Assembly: GCA_002304925.1 (NCBI GenBank)
Contig: DBPT01000022.1
Span: 111,427-151,849, forward strand
DNA from: Prolixibacteraceae bacterium UBA1413
GTDB lineage: Bacteria > Bacteroidota > Bacteroidia > Bacteroidales > Prolixibacteraceae
Direction: 5' to 3'
Length of the DNA stretch: 40,423 bases
Shown here piece by piece: positions 15,672 through 24,033 of the stretch (its first letter is position 1; the number at the start of each line of letters is the position of its first letter). The notes under the pieces were generated by a model. It was not told the origin of the DNA, did not search any database, and was given only the letters and a program-made list of their open reading frames with translations. Position numbers and translations under genes: made by a program.

Positions 15672-15872
15672 CCCTGGAGTATTTGTTTTGATTGTTCCTT
15701 TGACCGAGAGATATCTCTTGAAATTATTCCCCAAATGATAATATCATCCACCCTGTCATAACCATGTACAATCCAATTTCTCAGGTTTACGATCCTAGGG
15801 GCTTCTGAAATTTGTACAGCGGGTGGTTTGTCAATAACCCGTAGTTTGTCAAAGCCGGCTCCGGAATAATTC
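15668..15872 (-). pseudogene. 5'-truncated DUF86/HepT-like HEPN toxin remnant
   Basis: The minus frame ending at 15668-15670 reads VIDKPPAVQISEAPRIVNLR, then NWIVHGYDRVDD, IIIWGIISRDISRSKEQSKQ and ILQG. This is the C-terminal third of DUF86/HepT-like HEPN proteins, including the R-x4-H-x-Y ribonuclease motif RNWIVHGY and the following DRVDD-(x)n-W. No start codon is present: the frame is closed by a stop at 15884-15886, and the usual first ~80 residues are missing. The GH36 gene ends within the same stretch. No partner nucleotidyltransferase is next to it. Confidence 0.75.
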
Positions 15873-18035
15873 CTAATGTGCGGTTAACTCGATGACGATG
15901 CTGTCGTATTCGTTGTTCAACGGGAGGGATATCCCTGATGTCATCATAAGAGAGCCGTTAACAACCTTTCCGTGGGTGGAGAGGTAGGAGTTTTTTCCCG
16001 GGCCCATATTGATCTCCTTCACGAGATAACTCTTTTCAGGATCAAGGCCCTGCAATTTCACTCCGGGAAGGAATTCACCCACTTTCCGGTGAAGCAGGAA
16101 ACCGAAGAAAATCGCCCTGGTTTTATCTTCGGTGACGTACATCAGCGATGCCCGGTTGGATTCGCAGGGAGATTCCAGCCGGTAAAGGTCACCGCGGAAG
16201 ATGACCTCCCTGATCTCTTTATAGGTGGCGATGGCGCTTTTTGAAAATGCAAATTCTTCGGCACTCATCTGTCCCGGCTGGAGGTCCATCCCCATTTTTC
16301 CCATCATGGCGACGTCGAATCTCAGTTTCAGCGGAGTAACGCGGCGGGTCTGGTGGTTGGGAACTGTCGACACATGGTTGCAAGAGGCGATGGCCGGGAA
16401 AAACATCGATCCCCCCCACTGTATAAAAATCCGCTGGATGGCATCGGTATTATCGCTGGGCCAGTATTCATGAAAATAAGGCAGAGAGCCATATTCCATC
16501 CGTCCCCCGCCCCCCGAACAGAGCATCAGTTGCACGCCGGGATGGGCTTTGTTGACCTTTTCATACACCGACAGCAACCCCCGGGCATAACCGATTTGGA
16601 GGTTGGATTGCTTGTCGGCAGGGAGATAATTGGACCCCCCGTTCTGGATAAACCGGTTACAATCCCACTTCACATAGGCGATCCCCGGATTTGCCCGCAG
16701 CAGGTCATCGACCGCATTGAAGACAAATTGCTGTACTTCAGGGTTTGCCAGGTCGAGGATCAGCTGGTTGCGGAAAAGGATCGGCGGCCTGTGCGGTTGG
16801 GCGATGACCCATTCCGGATGATTTTCATACAGCTCACTTTGCGGGTTGACCATTTCGGGTTCTATCCAAATCCCGAAGCGAACGTTGTTTTTCTGCGATT
16901 CTTTTACCAGGAAGCCGATTCCGTTCGGGAGTTTCTTTTTGTTGACCTGCCAGTCCCCCAATCCGGCCTGGTCATTGTTCCGGGGATACTTGTTACCAAA
17001 CCAGCCGTCATCGAGCAAGAACAGTTCAAGGTCCAGGCTGGCGGCATCGCGGATGATCCGGGCCAGCTTTTCTTCGTTGAAATCGAAATAGGTGGCTTCC
17101 CAGTTGTTCAGAAGGGTCATCCTGGATTTTTCCCCGTCGCGGATGCCATATTTTCGGGCCCACCGGTGGAAATTGCGGCTTACCTGTCCCCTCCCGCCGT
17201 TGGTATAGGTATACAACAAAGCCGGGGTTTTGAACAACTCATTTTTATCCAGCACATATTGGGAGGCAAAAGGATTGATCCCTGCCAGCAGACGAAGTTC
17301 CTGCATCCTGTTTACTTCCAGGGCTACCTGGAAGCTTCCCGGCCACGCCAGACTGGCACCGATGGTTTCACCCTGTGTTTCGGCACCGGGAGCATCCAGA
17401 CTGAGGAGGAAAGATGGGGTGGCATACATGGTGGCACGGGCGCCAAGTTTGGAATCGATGATCTTTATCCCTTCGGTGAGGCGGCTTTCCTTCAGGTTCA
17501 TCTCATTACCCCAGTCCCCGTGAAGCTGTGTCAGCCAGTAAGAAGTAGCTTTAAAGGAGAGCTGGGCTGAGGCAAAATTGTATAATGTCACCCGACCATC
17601 TTCCGAATGGGAGATCTCTGCCCACTGTTGGATGATGTTCTCCGCAAAATACGCCTTGAAAACCAGGTCGACCCTCAACGGGTAGAAGCTATCCTTCAGG
17701 CTAATACGGGTTTGAACGATGCCCGGACCGGATTCTTCCTTGATGACAGATTCAAAGAGAAGTTCCGTGGATGTATTTCCGTCGGCATGGGTGACCCTGA
17801 GAGCGACTTCATTCACCTCCCCGGTTCCGAAGGTGGCATACGCGGGAAAAGCTGTCCCTTGGGGCAGGGCTGCCAGTTTATCACCCGTCTTTGCCCCGAA
17901 CCAAAGCTGGTACAATTTCTGATCCTGAACCTTAAAAACCAGGCTGTTGTCTTTGGTATCAATCCGTATTATTTCCCCGGCACAGGCGAATGAGACCGTC
18001 AGCAGAACCAGGAATGATGAAAAAAAACTCTTCAT
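15873..18035 (-). CDS. Alpha-galactosidase, GH36
   Basis: A 720-residue secreted glycosidase with a signal peptide (MKSFFSSFLVLLTVSFACAG). It hydrolyses terminal alpha-1,6-galactose from oligosaccharides or galactomannan. The N-terminal beta-sandwich is followed by the barrel with NWEATYFDFNEEKL, FLLDDGWFGNKYPRNNDQAG and FGIWIEPEMVNPQSELY. The nucleophile Asp is in YVKWDCNR (about residue 457); the acid/base Asp is in WPSDNTDA (about 526), after CSGGGGRMEYG. A C-terminal beta domain closes the protein. It is the last gene of the leftward polysaccharide locus, 122 nt after the T9SS glycosidase. It has no T9SS tail, so it is probably periplasmic. Confidence 0.93.
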   Translation of the reverse strand: MKSFFSSFLVLLTVSFACAGEIIRIDTKDNSLVFKVQDQKLYQLWFGAKTGDKLAALPQGTAFPAYATFGTGEVNEVALRVTHADGNTSTELLFESVIKEESGPGIVQTRISLKDSFYPLRVDLVFKAYFAENIIQQWAEISHSEDGRVTLYNFASAQLSFKATSYWLTQLHGDWGNEMNLKESRLTEGIKIIDSKLGARATMYATPSFLLSLDAPGAETQGETIGASLAWPGSFQVALEVNRMQELRLLAGINPFASQYVLDKNELFKTPALLYTYTNGGRGQVSRNFHRWARKYGIRDGEKSRMTLLNNWEATYFDFNEEKLARIIRDAASLDLELFLLDDGWFGNKYPRNNDQAGLGDWQVNKKKLPNGIGFLVKESQKNNVRFGIWIEPEMVNPQSELYENHPEWVIAQPHRPPILFRNQLILDLANPEVQQFVFNAVDDLLRANPGIAYVKWDCNRFIQNGGSNYLPADKQSNLQIGYARGLLSVYEKVNKAHPGVQLMLCSGGGGRMEYGSLPYFHEYWPSDNTDAIQRIFIQWGGSMFFPAIASCNHVSTVPNHQTRRVTPLKLRFDVAMMGKMGMDLQPGQMSAEEFAFSKSAIATYKEIREVIFRGDLYRLESPCESNRASLMYVTEDKTRAIFFGFLLHRKVGEFLPGVKLQGLDPEKSYLVKEINMGPGKNSYLSTHGKVVNGSLMMTSGISLPLNNEYDSIVIELTAH

Positions 18036-18080
18036 GGCACTATCAGTTTATTCAATTTCTAAAATAATCAATTCCTCATT

Positions 18081-18110
18081 ATAAAAAATGAAATCCGACC
18101 TCACCGTCGG
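18081..18110 (-). terminator. Weak terminator-like hairpin before the GH36 gene
   Basis: Minus strand CCGAC, loop GGTGAG, GTCGG, then ATTTCATTTTTT. The stem is only five pairs, so it may attenuate at most. Confidence 0.3.
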
Positions 18111-18157
18111 GCAATATAAACCATATCTTCCTTATTATCTCCCTTCCTGAAAGCAGC

Positions 18158-20446
18158 CTATTTTTTAATAACCTTGCTGTAATGCATTTTTCCGTCATCA
18201 CAACGAACTGTCATAATGTACAGCCCACTTTTCAGCTCCTTCAGCCTGATTTTTGATGCGTCGGCATAGGCTACCTTTACCAGACTCCCCCGGGCATCGT
18301 AGACTGATATCTCCCGATCGTCAGTAAAATCGGCATTAATGACAAGTTCATTTTCAAAAGGATTGGGGTAAACACTAAATTCAATCATTTTGGGAGTTTG
18401 AGCTGCAGTGAGGCTACCCTCGTAAATCTTGAAGAATTTAACATCCCGGCGGGGGGTAGAAACGCTCCATGAGGAAGAATGTTCTTCCTTTGAGCCAGAC
18501 CACAGCTCATGGAAAATATAGTTGGCACCCACGGATAATCCTAACCGGTTAAAATCGATGGTTTTATTTCCAGAAACAGTTGTATAGTTAAACACCGCTA
18601 AATACAGCGTATCGGCATATTGCTGCATGAACATATCTGCAGCAGCATTATCACTTGCTGCCTCAACAGGATAAAAAGCCTTTGTCAGCCTGGCGACCCG
18701 GTTCACTTCCGGATTGGTAAGAAAGGTTTCAGCACGTAATTTGGCCGAAGAATACCCCGATTCGCTGAAGTTGTCGCCTGCACATACCAGGCCTGTTATT
18801 ACCGAAGAGGTGACCCTGGCCCTGTTTTCCCCAGTGGACACCCCATTGAGAACTATGTTGTCTGCATCGTTACAGGTATATACTTTGTCAAGCCACCAGC
18901 CGTAAGTCAGGGAATTAAGGGTGTACTCCGTATCCCCAATACTTGCATAAGCATCACAGGCGATGCGCCTTCCATGGCCATACTGAGAAGGGAACAAGGG
19001 AGAAATGGAGAAATTAACAAACATTCTACCATCCAGGTAATCTACGATATATTGAAGTCCCTGATTATAGGCCTGAATGCCTGTATGAACGGTTGAATCA
19101 TAATGAGCATCACTTTCAAGGGCTCCATGCGTCATGAAGTCCAGCTTGATGTAGGTGAACCCCTGTGTCAGAAAACGGTTCAGGTAAAGATTGATACGAC
19201 TTTTGGTTGCAGGGTGGGTAGGATCCACCGCATAAGCACCGGCTATCTCCTGGGGTTTCCCGTTAGCATACAAGTAAATATCTTTGTAATATGTATTGGT
19301 GGTTCCCTCCACCACCCTGTTTGGATTTTTAGCCCAATCAACAAAGGGTGTCCAGTAAATACCTGCATTTTGTCTCCGGGTTTTACATTCCCTGACAAAC
19401 CTGAAAAGATCAGAATAAGCGATATTGTCCCAGTAAGAATCGAGCCCGATATATACTGTACTATCGTTAAAAAAACCGTTAGGCTGCAGCTTATCGGCAA
19501 AATAGAGGGCAACTTCGGTGGCATTTTTATAGGAGAGATTGGTCTGAATAGCTCCCCAGCTGTTCCAACAGAACGGTTTACCTCCCGGCCAGGGTAATTT
19601 CGGGGCAAAAAGTTCCACTATGTCTGCATAGCATTCCATTCCCCTCCGCCAGTCATCGAAAAAGCCCAGGAAAATGGTCGGCGACTTGATCAACTTACCC
19701 GTTAACTTTCCATGAGGCAGCACATCCCTGGTTTCATAAGAAGTCGTTCCCCCAAAAACCTCCAGTTTCTCCAGCACACCCGGGGCCTTAGTGGATGCCC
19801 TGACACCCGTCTTCCAAACATCATGCTCAATGGATCCGACAACAAGCCCGTTACGGGATTCCTCATTGATAAAAGCACCTACCTCATATCCATCGAGCGG
19901 CATGCCAAAACCGAGTGCCTTGTACCGCACCCATTTGTCGTTGTCGAAAGGAACCCAAAGAGATTTATTCCTCCCCCCAGGCAAAATATTCACCGGAACA
20001 ATACTTAGAACCGGCGCCATATACCCCGAAGAAATTGTCTGCTTCGATTCGAGCGAAAACCAGGTCTGTATAAAATCCTTGTCTGAATAAAGAATATAGT
20101 ATTGCCTCAGCATAACCAGGTTATCCTCTGTCTTTGCCCTGACTTCCAACATTGTTCCCACCCCGATAGAATCGGACCATGCGGTTGCCGTGACTTCATG
20201 TCCCTTCATTCCTTCCAACCTGAACAATTGCTGTTTCACCTTAAACGAAGCTTGATTCTGCGCAAGGATTAGCTTTCCCTGGTACCAGAGGTCTGCTTTT
20301 CCTGATTCTGTGGAAATGTCGATACGCCACTTGCCAACGATCCTGGAAAAGACCCCGGAATCCGGAAGAGTTATACGCTCACCAGAACGGCAGATACCTG
20401 GCAAAACCAGCAATAAAATAGCCCAAAACAATCTATTCAGAGTCAT
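18158..20446 (-). CDS. Clan GH-D-like glycosidase with T9SS sorting domain
   Basis: 762 residues from the ATG at 20446, which opens a signal peptide (MTLNRLFWAILLLVLPGICR). The frame is open to 20527, but the extension is not signal-like. An N-terminal beta-sandwich precedes a barrel with PFCWNSWGAIQTNLSYKN, STVYIGLDSYWDN and AGIYWTPFVDW. YIKLDFMTHGALE carries the probable nucleophile Asp (near residue 433) and CDAYASIGDTEYTLN a probable acid/base region. These match alpha-galactosidase-like clan D (GH27/GH36 relatives), though I cannot fix the exact family. The last ~75 residues (SVYPNPFENELVINADF ... LKSGLYIMTV) are a type A T9SS sorting domain, so the enzyme is predicted on the cell surface. 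A strong terminator precedes it. Confidence 0.85.
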   Translation of the reverse strand: MTLNRLFWAILLLVLPGICRSGERITLPDSGVFSRIVGKWRIDISTESGKADLWYQGKLILAQNQASFKVKQQLFRLEGMKGHEVTATAWSDSIGVGTMLEVRAKTEDNLVMLRQYYILYSDKDFIQTWFSLESKQTISSGYMAPVLSIVPVNILPGGRNKSLWVPFDNDKWVRYKALGFGMPLDGYEVGAFINEESRNGLVVGSIEHDVWKTGVRASTKAPGVLEKLEVFGGTTSYETRDVLPHGKLTGKLIKSPTIFLGFFDDWRRGMECYADIVELFAPKLPWPGGKPFCWNSWGAIQTNLSYKNATEVALYFADKLQPNGFFNDSTVYIGLDSYWDNIAYSDLFRFVRECKTRRQNAGIYWTPFVDWAKNPNRVVEGTTNTYYKDIYLYANGKPQEIAGAYAVDPTHPATKSRINLYLNRFLTQGFTYIKLDFMTHGALESDAHYDSTVHTGIQAYNQGLQYIVDYLDGRMFVNFSISPLFPSQYGHGRRIACDAYASIGDTEYTLNSLTYGWWLDKVYTCNDADNIVLNGVSTGENRARVTSSVITGLVCAGDNFSESGYSSAKLRAETFLTNPEVNRVARLTKAFYPVEAASDNAAADMFMQQYADTLYLAVFNYTTVSGNKTIDFNRLGLSVGANYIFHELWSGSKEEHSSSWSVSTPRRDVKFFKIYEGSLTAAQTPKMIEFSVYPNPFENELVINADFTDDREISVYDARGSLVKVAYADASKIRLKELKSGLYIMTVRCDDGKMHYSKVIKK

Positions 20447-20480
20447 AATGTTACCTGATTTCTTCAAAAAAAGAACTTGC

Positions 20481-20517
20481 AAAAAAATCAGCGGGAGTTC
20501 TCTGACTCCCGCTGATT
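20481..20517 (-). terminator. Strong rho-independent terminator inside the polysaccharide locus
   Basis: On the minus strand AATCAGCGGGAGT, a 6-nt loop and ACTCCCGCTGATT form a perfect 13-bp stem followed by seven T. It lies 14 nt after the VCBS gene stop and 35 nt before the next gene's start. Confidence 0.9.
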
Positions 20518-20530
20518 CATAATACAATCA

Positions 20531-22414
20531 TTAATAAATTACCACTTTATCGGTTTTCATCCGATTCATATCCATTGTCTGGACCACATAGAGTCCTTTT
20601 AAGGTAACGGGAAGTTCAAGCCTATCGTTTCCGTAACATACGCCATTCATCAGATTTTTTCCATTGATGGAAATCACCTTATAACTGACCGGCTCACTTT
20701 GGCGGTTGGTTATGATAATATTTCCGTTTTTACCAAAAACCATGACATCAAGGTCATTTTGGGTGATTCTTGCCGATGTTTCATGGGAGGGAATGGCAAA
20801 AGCACTACCTGTGTGGGCATTGTCAACGGACTGAACTCCAAAGGTATAGTCCGCCAGGGAGAATCCCTTGAAGGTATAGGTCAAACCGGAAATCAGCGGC
20901 CGCACCCCATTCACCGCTGCTTTCAGCATACCTGTGGCAGCATCTGCCGGGAAGAACATGAAGGTCTTGCCGTCGACTTTCGACTTGGCATACACATTGT
21001 ACCGAAGCGCATCGGCAGGCGTCGTGTCGTCATTCCCTTTCCCCCAGGTAAGCACCACGTTTCCGTCCTGCTCTTTGGCCAGCACATTCACCGGTGATGA
21101 TGGTGCCTGATTATTGGCGATGCCTTCAGCCAGCTTGTTCTTCAGCAGAAAATTGGGCCATGTCGGATTTTCCGGGGTGCCACCGCCTCCATCACGGTAC
21201 CCGAATATGGTGAAGTCCAGGTTGCCGTCTTTGGTGAAGTCCACAAAGTTGACGTTGCCGGCACGGGCACGAGCCCTGTCGGGATCTATAGCCTTGACAA
21301 GGAAGGTATTGTTCCCCTTGTTGTAAAAGAAGGTGGTATTGGGACCCCACCCTGAAATCACCATGTCGAGCCAGCCGTCGTTGTTCAAGTCTCCTGCAGC
21401 AATCACCGCACTGCCTCCCACAAGACCCGTCACACTACCATCACTTTTGGTAAAGGTCATGTCTTGGTTGTTGATGTACAGGTTGGCAAAACTCGCCCAT
21501 CCCTGGTTCACGTCGCGACCTACCTCCACAATGTCAAGCCAGCCGTCGTTGTTGATATCGGCAAATATCGTCTCCCCCTGGCAGTGACCCCTGAAAGTGG
21601 TTCGGGAATCGGCAAAATATTTAAAGGTGCCGTCTCCCTTGTTCAGATAAAGGTCGGTGACCGTTTGGACGGTCCCATCAACATAACCTGTGACGATCAT
21701 ATCAATATATCCGTCACGGTTCACATCACCACAATGGATCCCTCCTCCGTTCATCGACACAAAATTCTCCGTGCCTTCTACCGGTTTGGTCTGTAGCTCA
21801 AAGGTCCCCTCGTTATTGCGGTAAAGTGCCACTACGCGGGAATTTCCCGACACTTCCCACTGCGAACCCGAATTCCCGCTCATGAAAACATCAGTCCAGC
21901 CATCATTATCATAGTCAACGGCTTCCAGTAACCGGCTGCTGTTGTCGCCTCCCTCGGCGGAGATCCCCACAAAGGTGGCCGATTCATTCAGCACAAAGGT
22001 GTAGTCGGGAGCTCCCGAATTCCGGTATAACTCAGTCAGGGCAGCTGTGGTGGTGCCATCAACCGAACCGGCAATCAGCAGGTCGAGGTTCCCGTCGTTG
22101 TCATAGTCAAAGAAAACGGCCGAAGCCAATGACAACATGGTGATGTCGGTGAGCACTTCCGTAAAGGTGCCGTTACCGTTGTTCTTGTACAAGCCACTGA
22201 ACGCTCCCGTTCCCTGACCTGACACTTGGAAAAAATCCAGCAATCCGTCGTTGTTGTAATCCCCCCAAACCTGCTGGCCGCTGGCCGTGAAAGGCAAATC
22301 ACCACTGGTCAGCGGAGTCTCAACAATCTCCAGCGTAACGATCGCCGGATCTTGTGCTGCCACTGTGAATGAGATAAGCAAAGCGCTTACAACTAGTAAA
22401 TAAAAGTTTCTCAT
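20531..22414 (-). CDS. VCBS/FG-GAP repeat surface protein with T9SS sorting domain
   Basis: A 627-residue secreted protein with a signal peptide (MRNFYLLVVSALLISFTVAA). Residues ~45-420 hold about seven FG-GAP/VCBS repeats with the calcium-binding pattern D-x-D/N-x-D-G: WGDYNNDGLLDFF, FFDYDNDGNLDLL, AVDYDNDGWTDVF, CGDVNRDGYIDMI, FADINNDGWLDIV, AAGDLNNDGWLDMV, FVDFTKDGNLDF. They probably form a beta-propeller. A fibronectin-like segment follows (NQAPSSPVNVLAKEQDGNVV). The C-terminal ~75 residues (SYKVISINGKNLM ... LPVTLKGLYVV) look like a T9SS sorting domain. It stands where SusE/SusF-type glycan-binding proteins usually are, directly after SusD (40 nt), so a glycan-binding or surface-scaffold role is inferred. 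Confidence 0.87.
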   Translation of the reverse strand: MRNFYLLVVSALLISFTVAAQDPAIVTLEIVETPLTSGDLPFTASGQQVWGDYNNDGLLDFFQVSGQGTGAFSGLYKNNGNGTFTEVLTDITMLSLASAVFFDYDNDGNLDLLIAGSVDGTTTAALTELYRNSGAPDYTFVLNESATFVGISAEGGDNSSRLLEAVDYDNDGWTDVFMSGNSGSQWEVSGNSRVVALYRNNEGTFELQTKPVEGTENFVSMNGGGIHCGDVNRDGYIDMIVTGYVDGTVQTVTDLYLNKGDGTFKYFADSRTTFRGHCQGETIFADINNDGWLDIVEVGRDVNQGWASFANLYINNQDMTFTKSDGSVTGLVGGSAVIAAGDLNNDGWLDMVISGWGPNTTFFYNKGNNTFLVKAIDPDRARARAGNVNFVDFTKDGNLDFTIFGYRDGGGGTPENPTWPNFLLKNKLAEGIANNQAPSSPVNVLAKEQDGNVVLTWGKGNDDTTPADALRYNVYAKSKVDGKTFMFFPADAATGMLKAAVNGVRPLISGLTYTFKGFSLADYTFGVQSVDNAHTGSAFAIPSHETSARITQNDLDVMVFGKNGNIIITNRQSEPVSYKVISINGKNLMNGVCYGNDRLELPVTLKGLYVVQTMDMNRMKTDKVVIY

Positions 22415-22454
22415 AATACATCGTCTTTATTGGTGAATACTTATAGGGAAATAA

Positions 22455-24014
22455 TTAATAGCCATAATTCTGGTCTGAGGGTGACAAGTTGGGGTTTGAA
22501 TTTATTTCAACAATGGGTATAGGGTACCTTGTATGTTTTTCAGCAATCAATGCACTGGCCTTTGCCCATCGGTTTCGTGCCGAGATGAGGGGGACGAACT
22601 GACCTGTCCGCAAGAGGTCAAAGCGGCGCCATCCCTCGAAACAAAGCTCCCGCATGCGTTCATCCAGAATATTTTGCCGGAATTCGTCGGGAGACATAGA
22701 AGCCGGCCATTTTTTATCGGCAGGGAGCGATCCTCCCCAGGCTCTGGCTCTGATTTTGTCATTCACCACGGCAACAGCCCCGGGCGTATCTCCGGTTTCG
22801 TTCATGCATTCGGCAAGTGAAAGCAGGATATCAGCATACCTCACATAATACATATTTTTCCCCGACTCGTAAAAACTCTGGATACCGTTAATACGAAAGT
22901 CCTCATATTTTTTAATGTGGGGCAGCAGCTGGTCCTCTCCGAAACCTGCATATACCGAAGGGAAGATGTTTCCGTTAACAAAATTATACCGAATGCTCTC
23001 CTCTTTCCGGAGGTCCCCCGGTTCCCACAGACCTCCCATAGAGACATCATTCCTGCAGTATTCTGTTGGCAGAAGCAAGTCATACCCTCCGATCGCATTT
23101 GTAGGCACACTGGAAGTTGCCCTTGATCCGCAGTACCATTGTGCTTCGTTGGTATCAGGCCAGACATTGTTGAAATAAAACGTATAGATGGGTTCTTTCC
23201 CGGGTGACTTGAGCGGATCCCACAAGTCGGAAAAACGGGCTGCCAAGGAGAAACCGCCATTGGTGACGATATCCTGGAAAAGGACTCTGGCCTTTTGAAA
23301 ATCACGAAATCCTGATTCCACAGGAGCTGACATGTACATTTTCCCCATCAAAGCTTTGGCTGCCCATTGTGTAGCGATGCGCGGGTCCGGAGCAGTTTTA
23401 CCCAAAAACCGGATGGCCGTAGTGAAATCGTCTTCGATCATGCGATAAATTTCAGCTACCGGTTTTCTTCCCGAAAGGGTAATATTCGCACCCTTGACCT
23501 CAGGGACCGGGAGTCCGCCCCAGTTCGTGGCCAGTTCAAACATTACGGCAGCCCGATAGAATGCAGCCTGGCCGATATAGGATTTTATCTCAGCGGTATC
23601 TTTGGAATCAGCAGATTCCAGTAAGGCGCGGAGGTGGTAAAGCGCCTCGGAAGCTTGCACCACCACCGGCCATCGGATGTTCCACAACTGGGCAATGGGT
23701 TTATTTTCGGAACTGTAAAAGCCATCGTACTTATCGAGTCCGCCCTGGTCGGCTTCGGTCCTTACCTGGTATTCGCCCTGCTGCGATTCATCGGTTCCCA
23801 GCATCAGAAAGAAACCCTTCCGGTTTACACGGGTACTCCGCCATTTGAAATAAAGGCCATTCAGGAAAGGCTGCACATTGTCGAGTGAGGAAAAGAGCTG
23901 TTCAGACGATAAGGAAGTTTGAGGATCCTGGTTCAAAAAATCATCCTTGCAGGAACTCATCACCAAGATACCACCAGCCAGGAGTATTATTAAAGATATT
24001 TTCATTGTCTTCAT
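22455..24014 (-). CDS. SusD/RagB family glycan-binding outer-membrane lipoprotein
   Basis: A 519-residue SusD-like lipoprotein that caps the SusC channel and binds the glycan at the cell surface. The signal peptide ends in a lipobox (GGILVMSSC, lipid-modified Cys), followed by KDDFLNQDPQTSLSSEQLF, a standard SusD opening. TPR-like helices hold FYRAAVMFELATNWGGLP and YVRYADILLSLAECMNETG. The family C-terminal motif ILDERMRELCFEGWRRFDLL is present. Start at 24014 or at the in-frame ATG at 24005. It lies 19 nt after susC and is co-transcribed with it. Confidence 0.95.
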   Translation of the reverse strand: MKTMKISLIILLAGGILVMSSCKDDFLNQDPQTSLSSEQLFSSLDNVQPFLNGLYFKWRSTRVNRKGFFLMLGTDESQQGEYQVRTEADQGGLDKYDGFYSSENKPIAQLWNIRWPVVVQASEALYHLRALLESADSKDTAEIKSYIGQAAFYRAAVMFELATNWGGLPVPEVKGANITLSGRKPVAEIYRMIEDDFTTAIRFLGKTAPDPRIATQWAAKALMGKMYMSAPVESGFRDFQKARVLFQDIVTNGGFSLAARFSDLWDPLKSPGKEPIYTFYFNNVWPDTNEAQWYCGSRATSSVPTNAIGGYDLLLPTEYCRNDVSMGGLWEPGDLRKEESIRYNFVNGNIFPSVYAGFGEDQLLPHIKKYEDFRINGIQSFYESGKNMYYVRYADILLSLAECMNETGDTPGAVAVVNDKIRARAWGGSLPADKKWPASMSPDEFRQNILDERMRELCFEGWRRFDLLRTGQFVPLISARNRWAKASALIAEKHTRYPIPIVEINSNPNLSPSDQNYGY

Positions 24015-24033
24015 AATCAGAAATCTAATAAGT

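Noticed and set aside
16353..17570. Long plus-strand open frame (405 codons) across the GH36 gene
   Set aside because: Shadow of the GH36 coding frame; no recognisable motif or start context.
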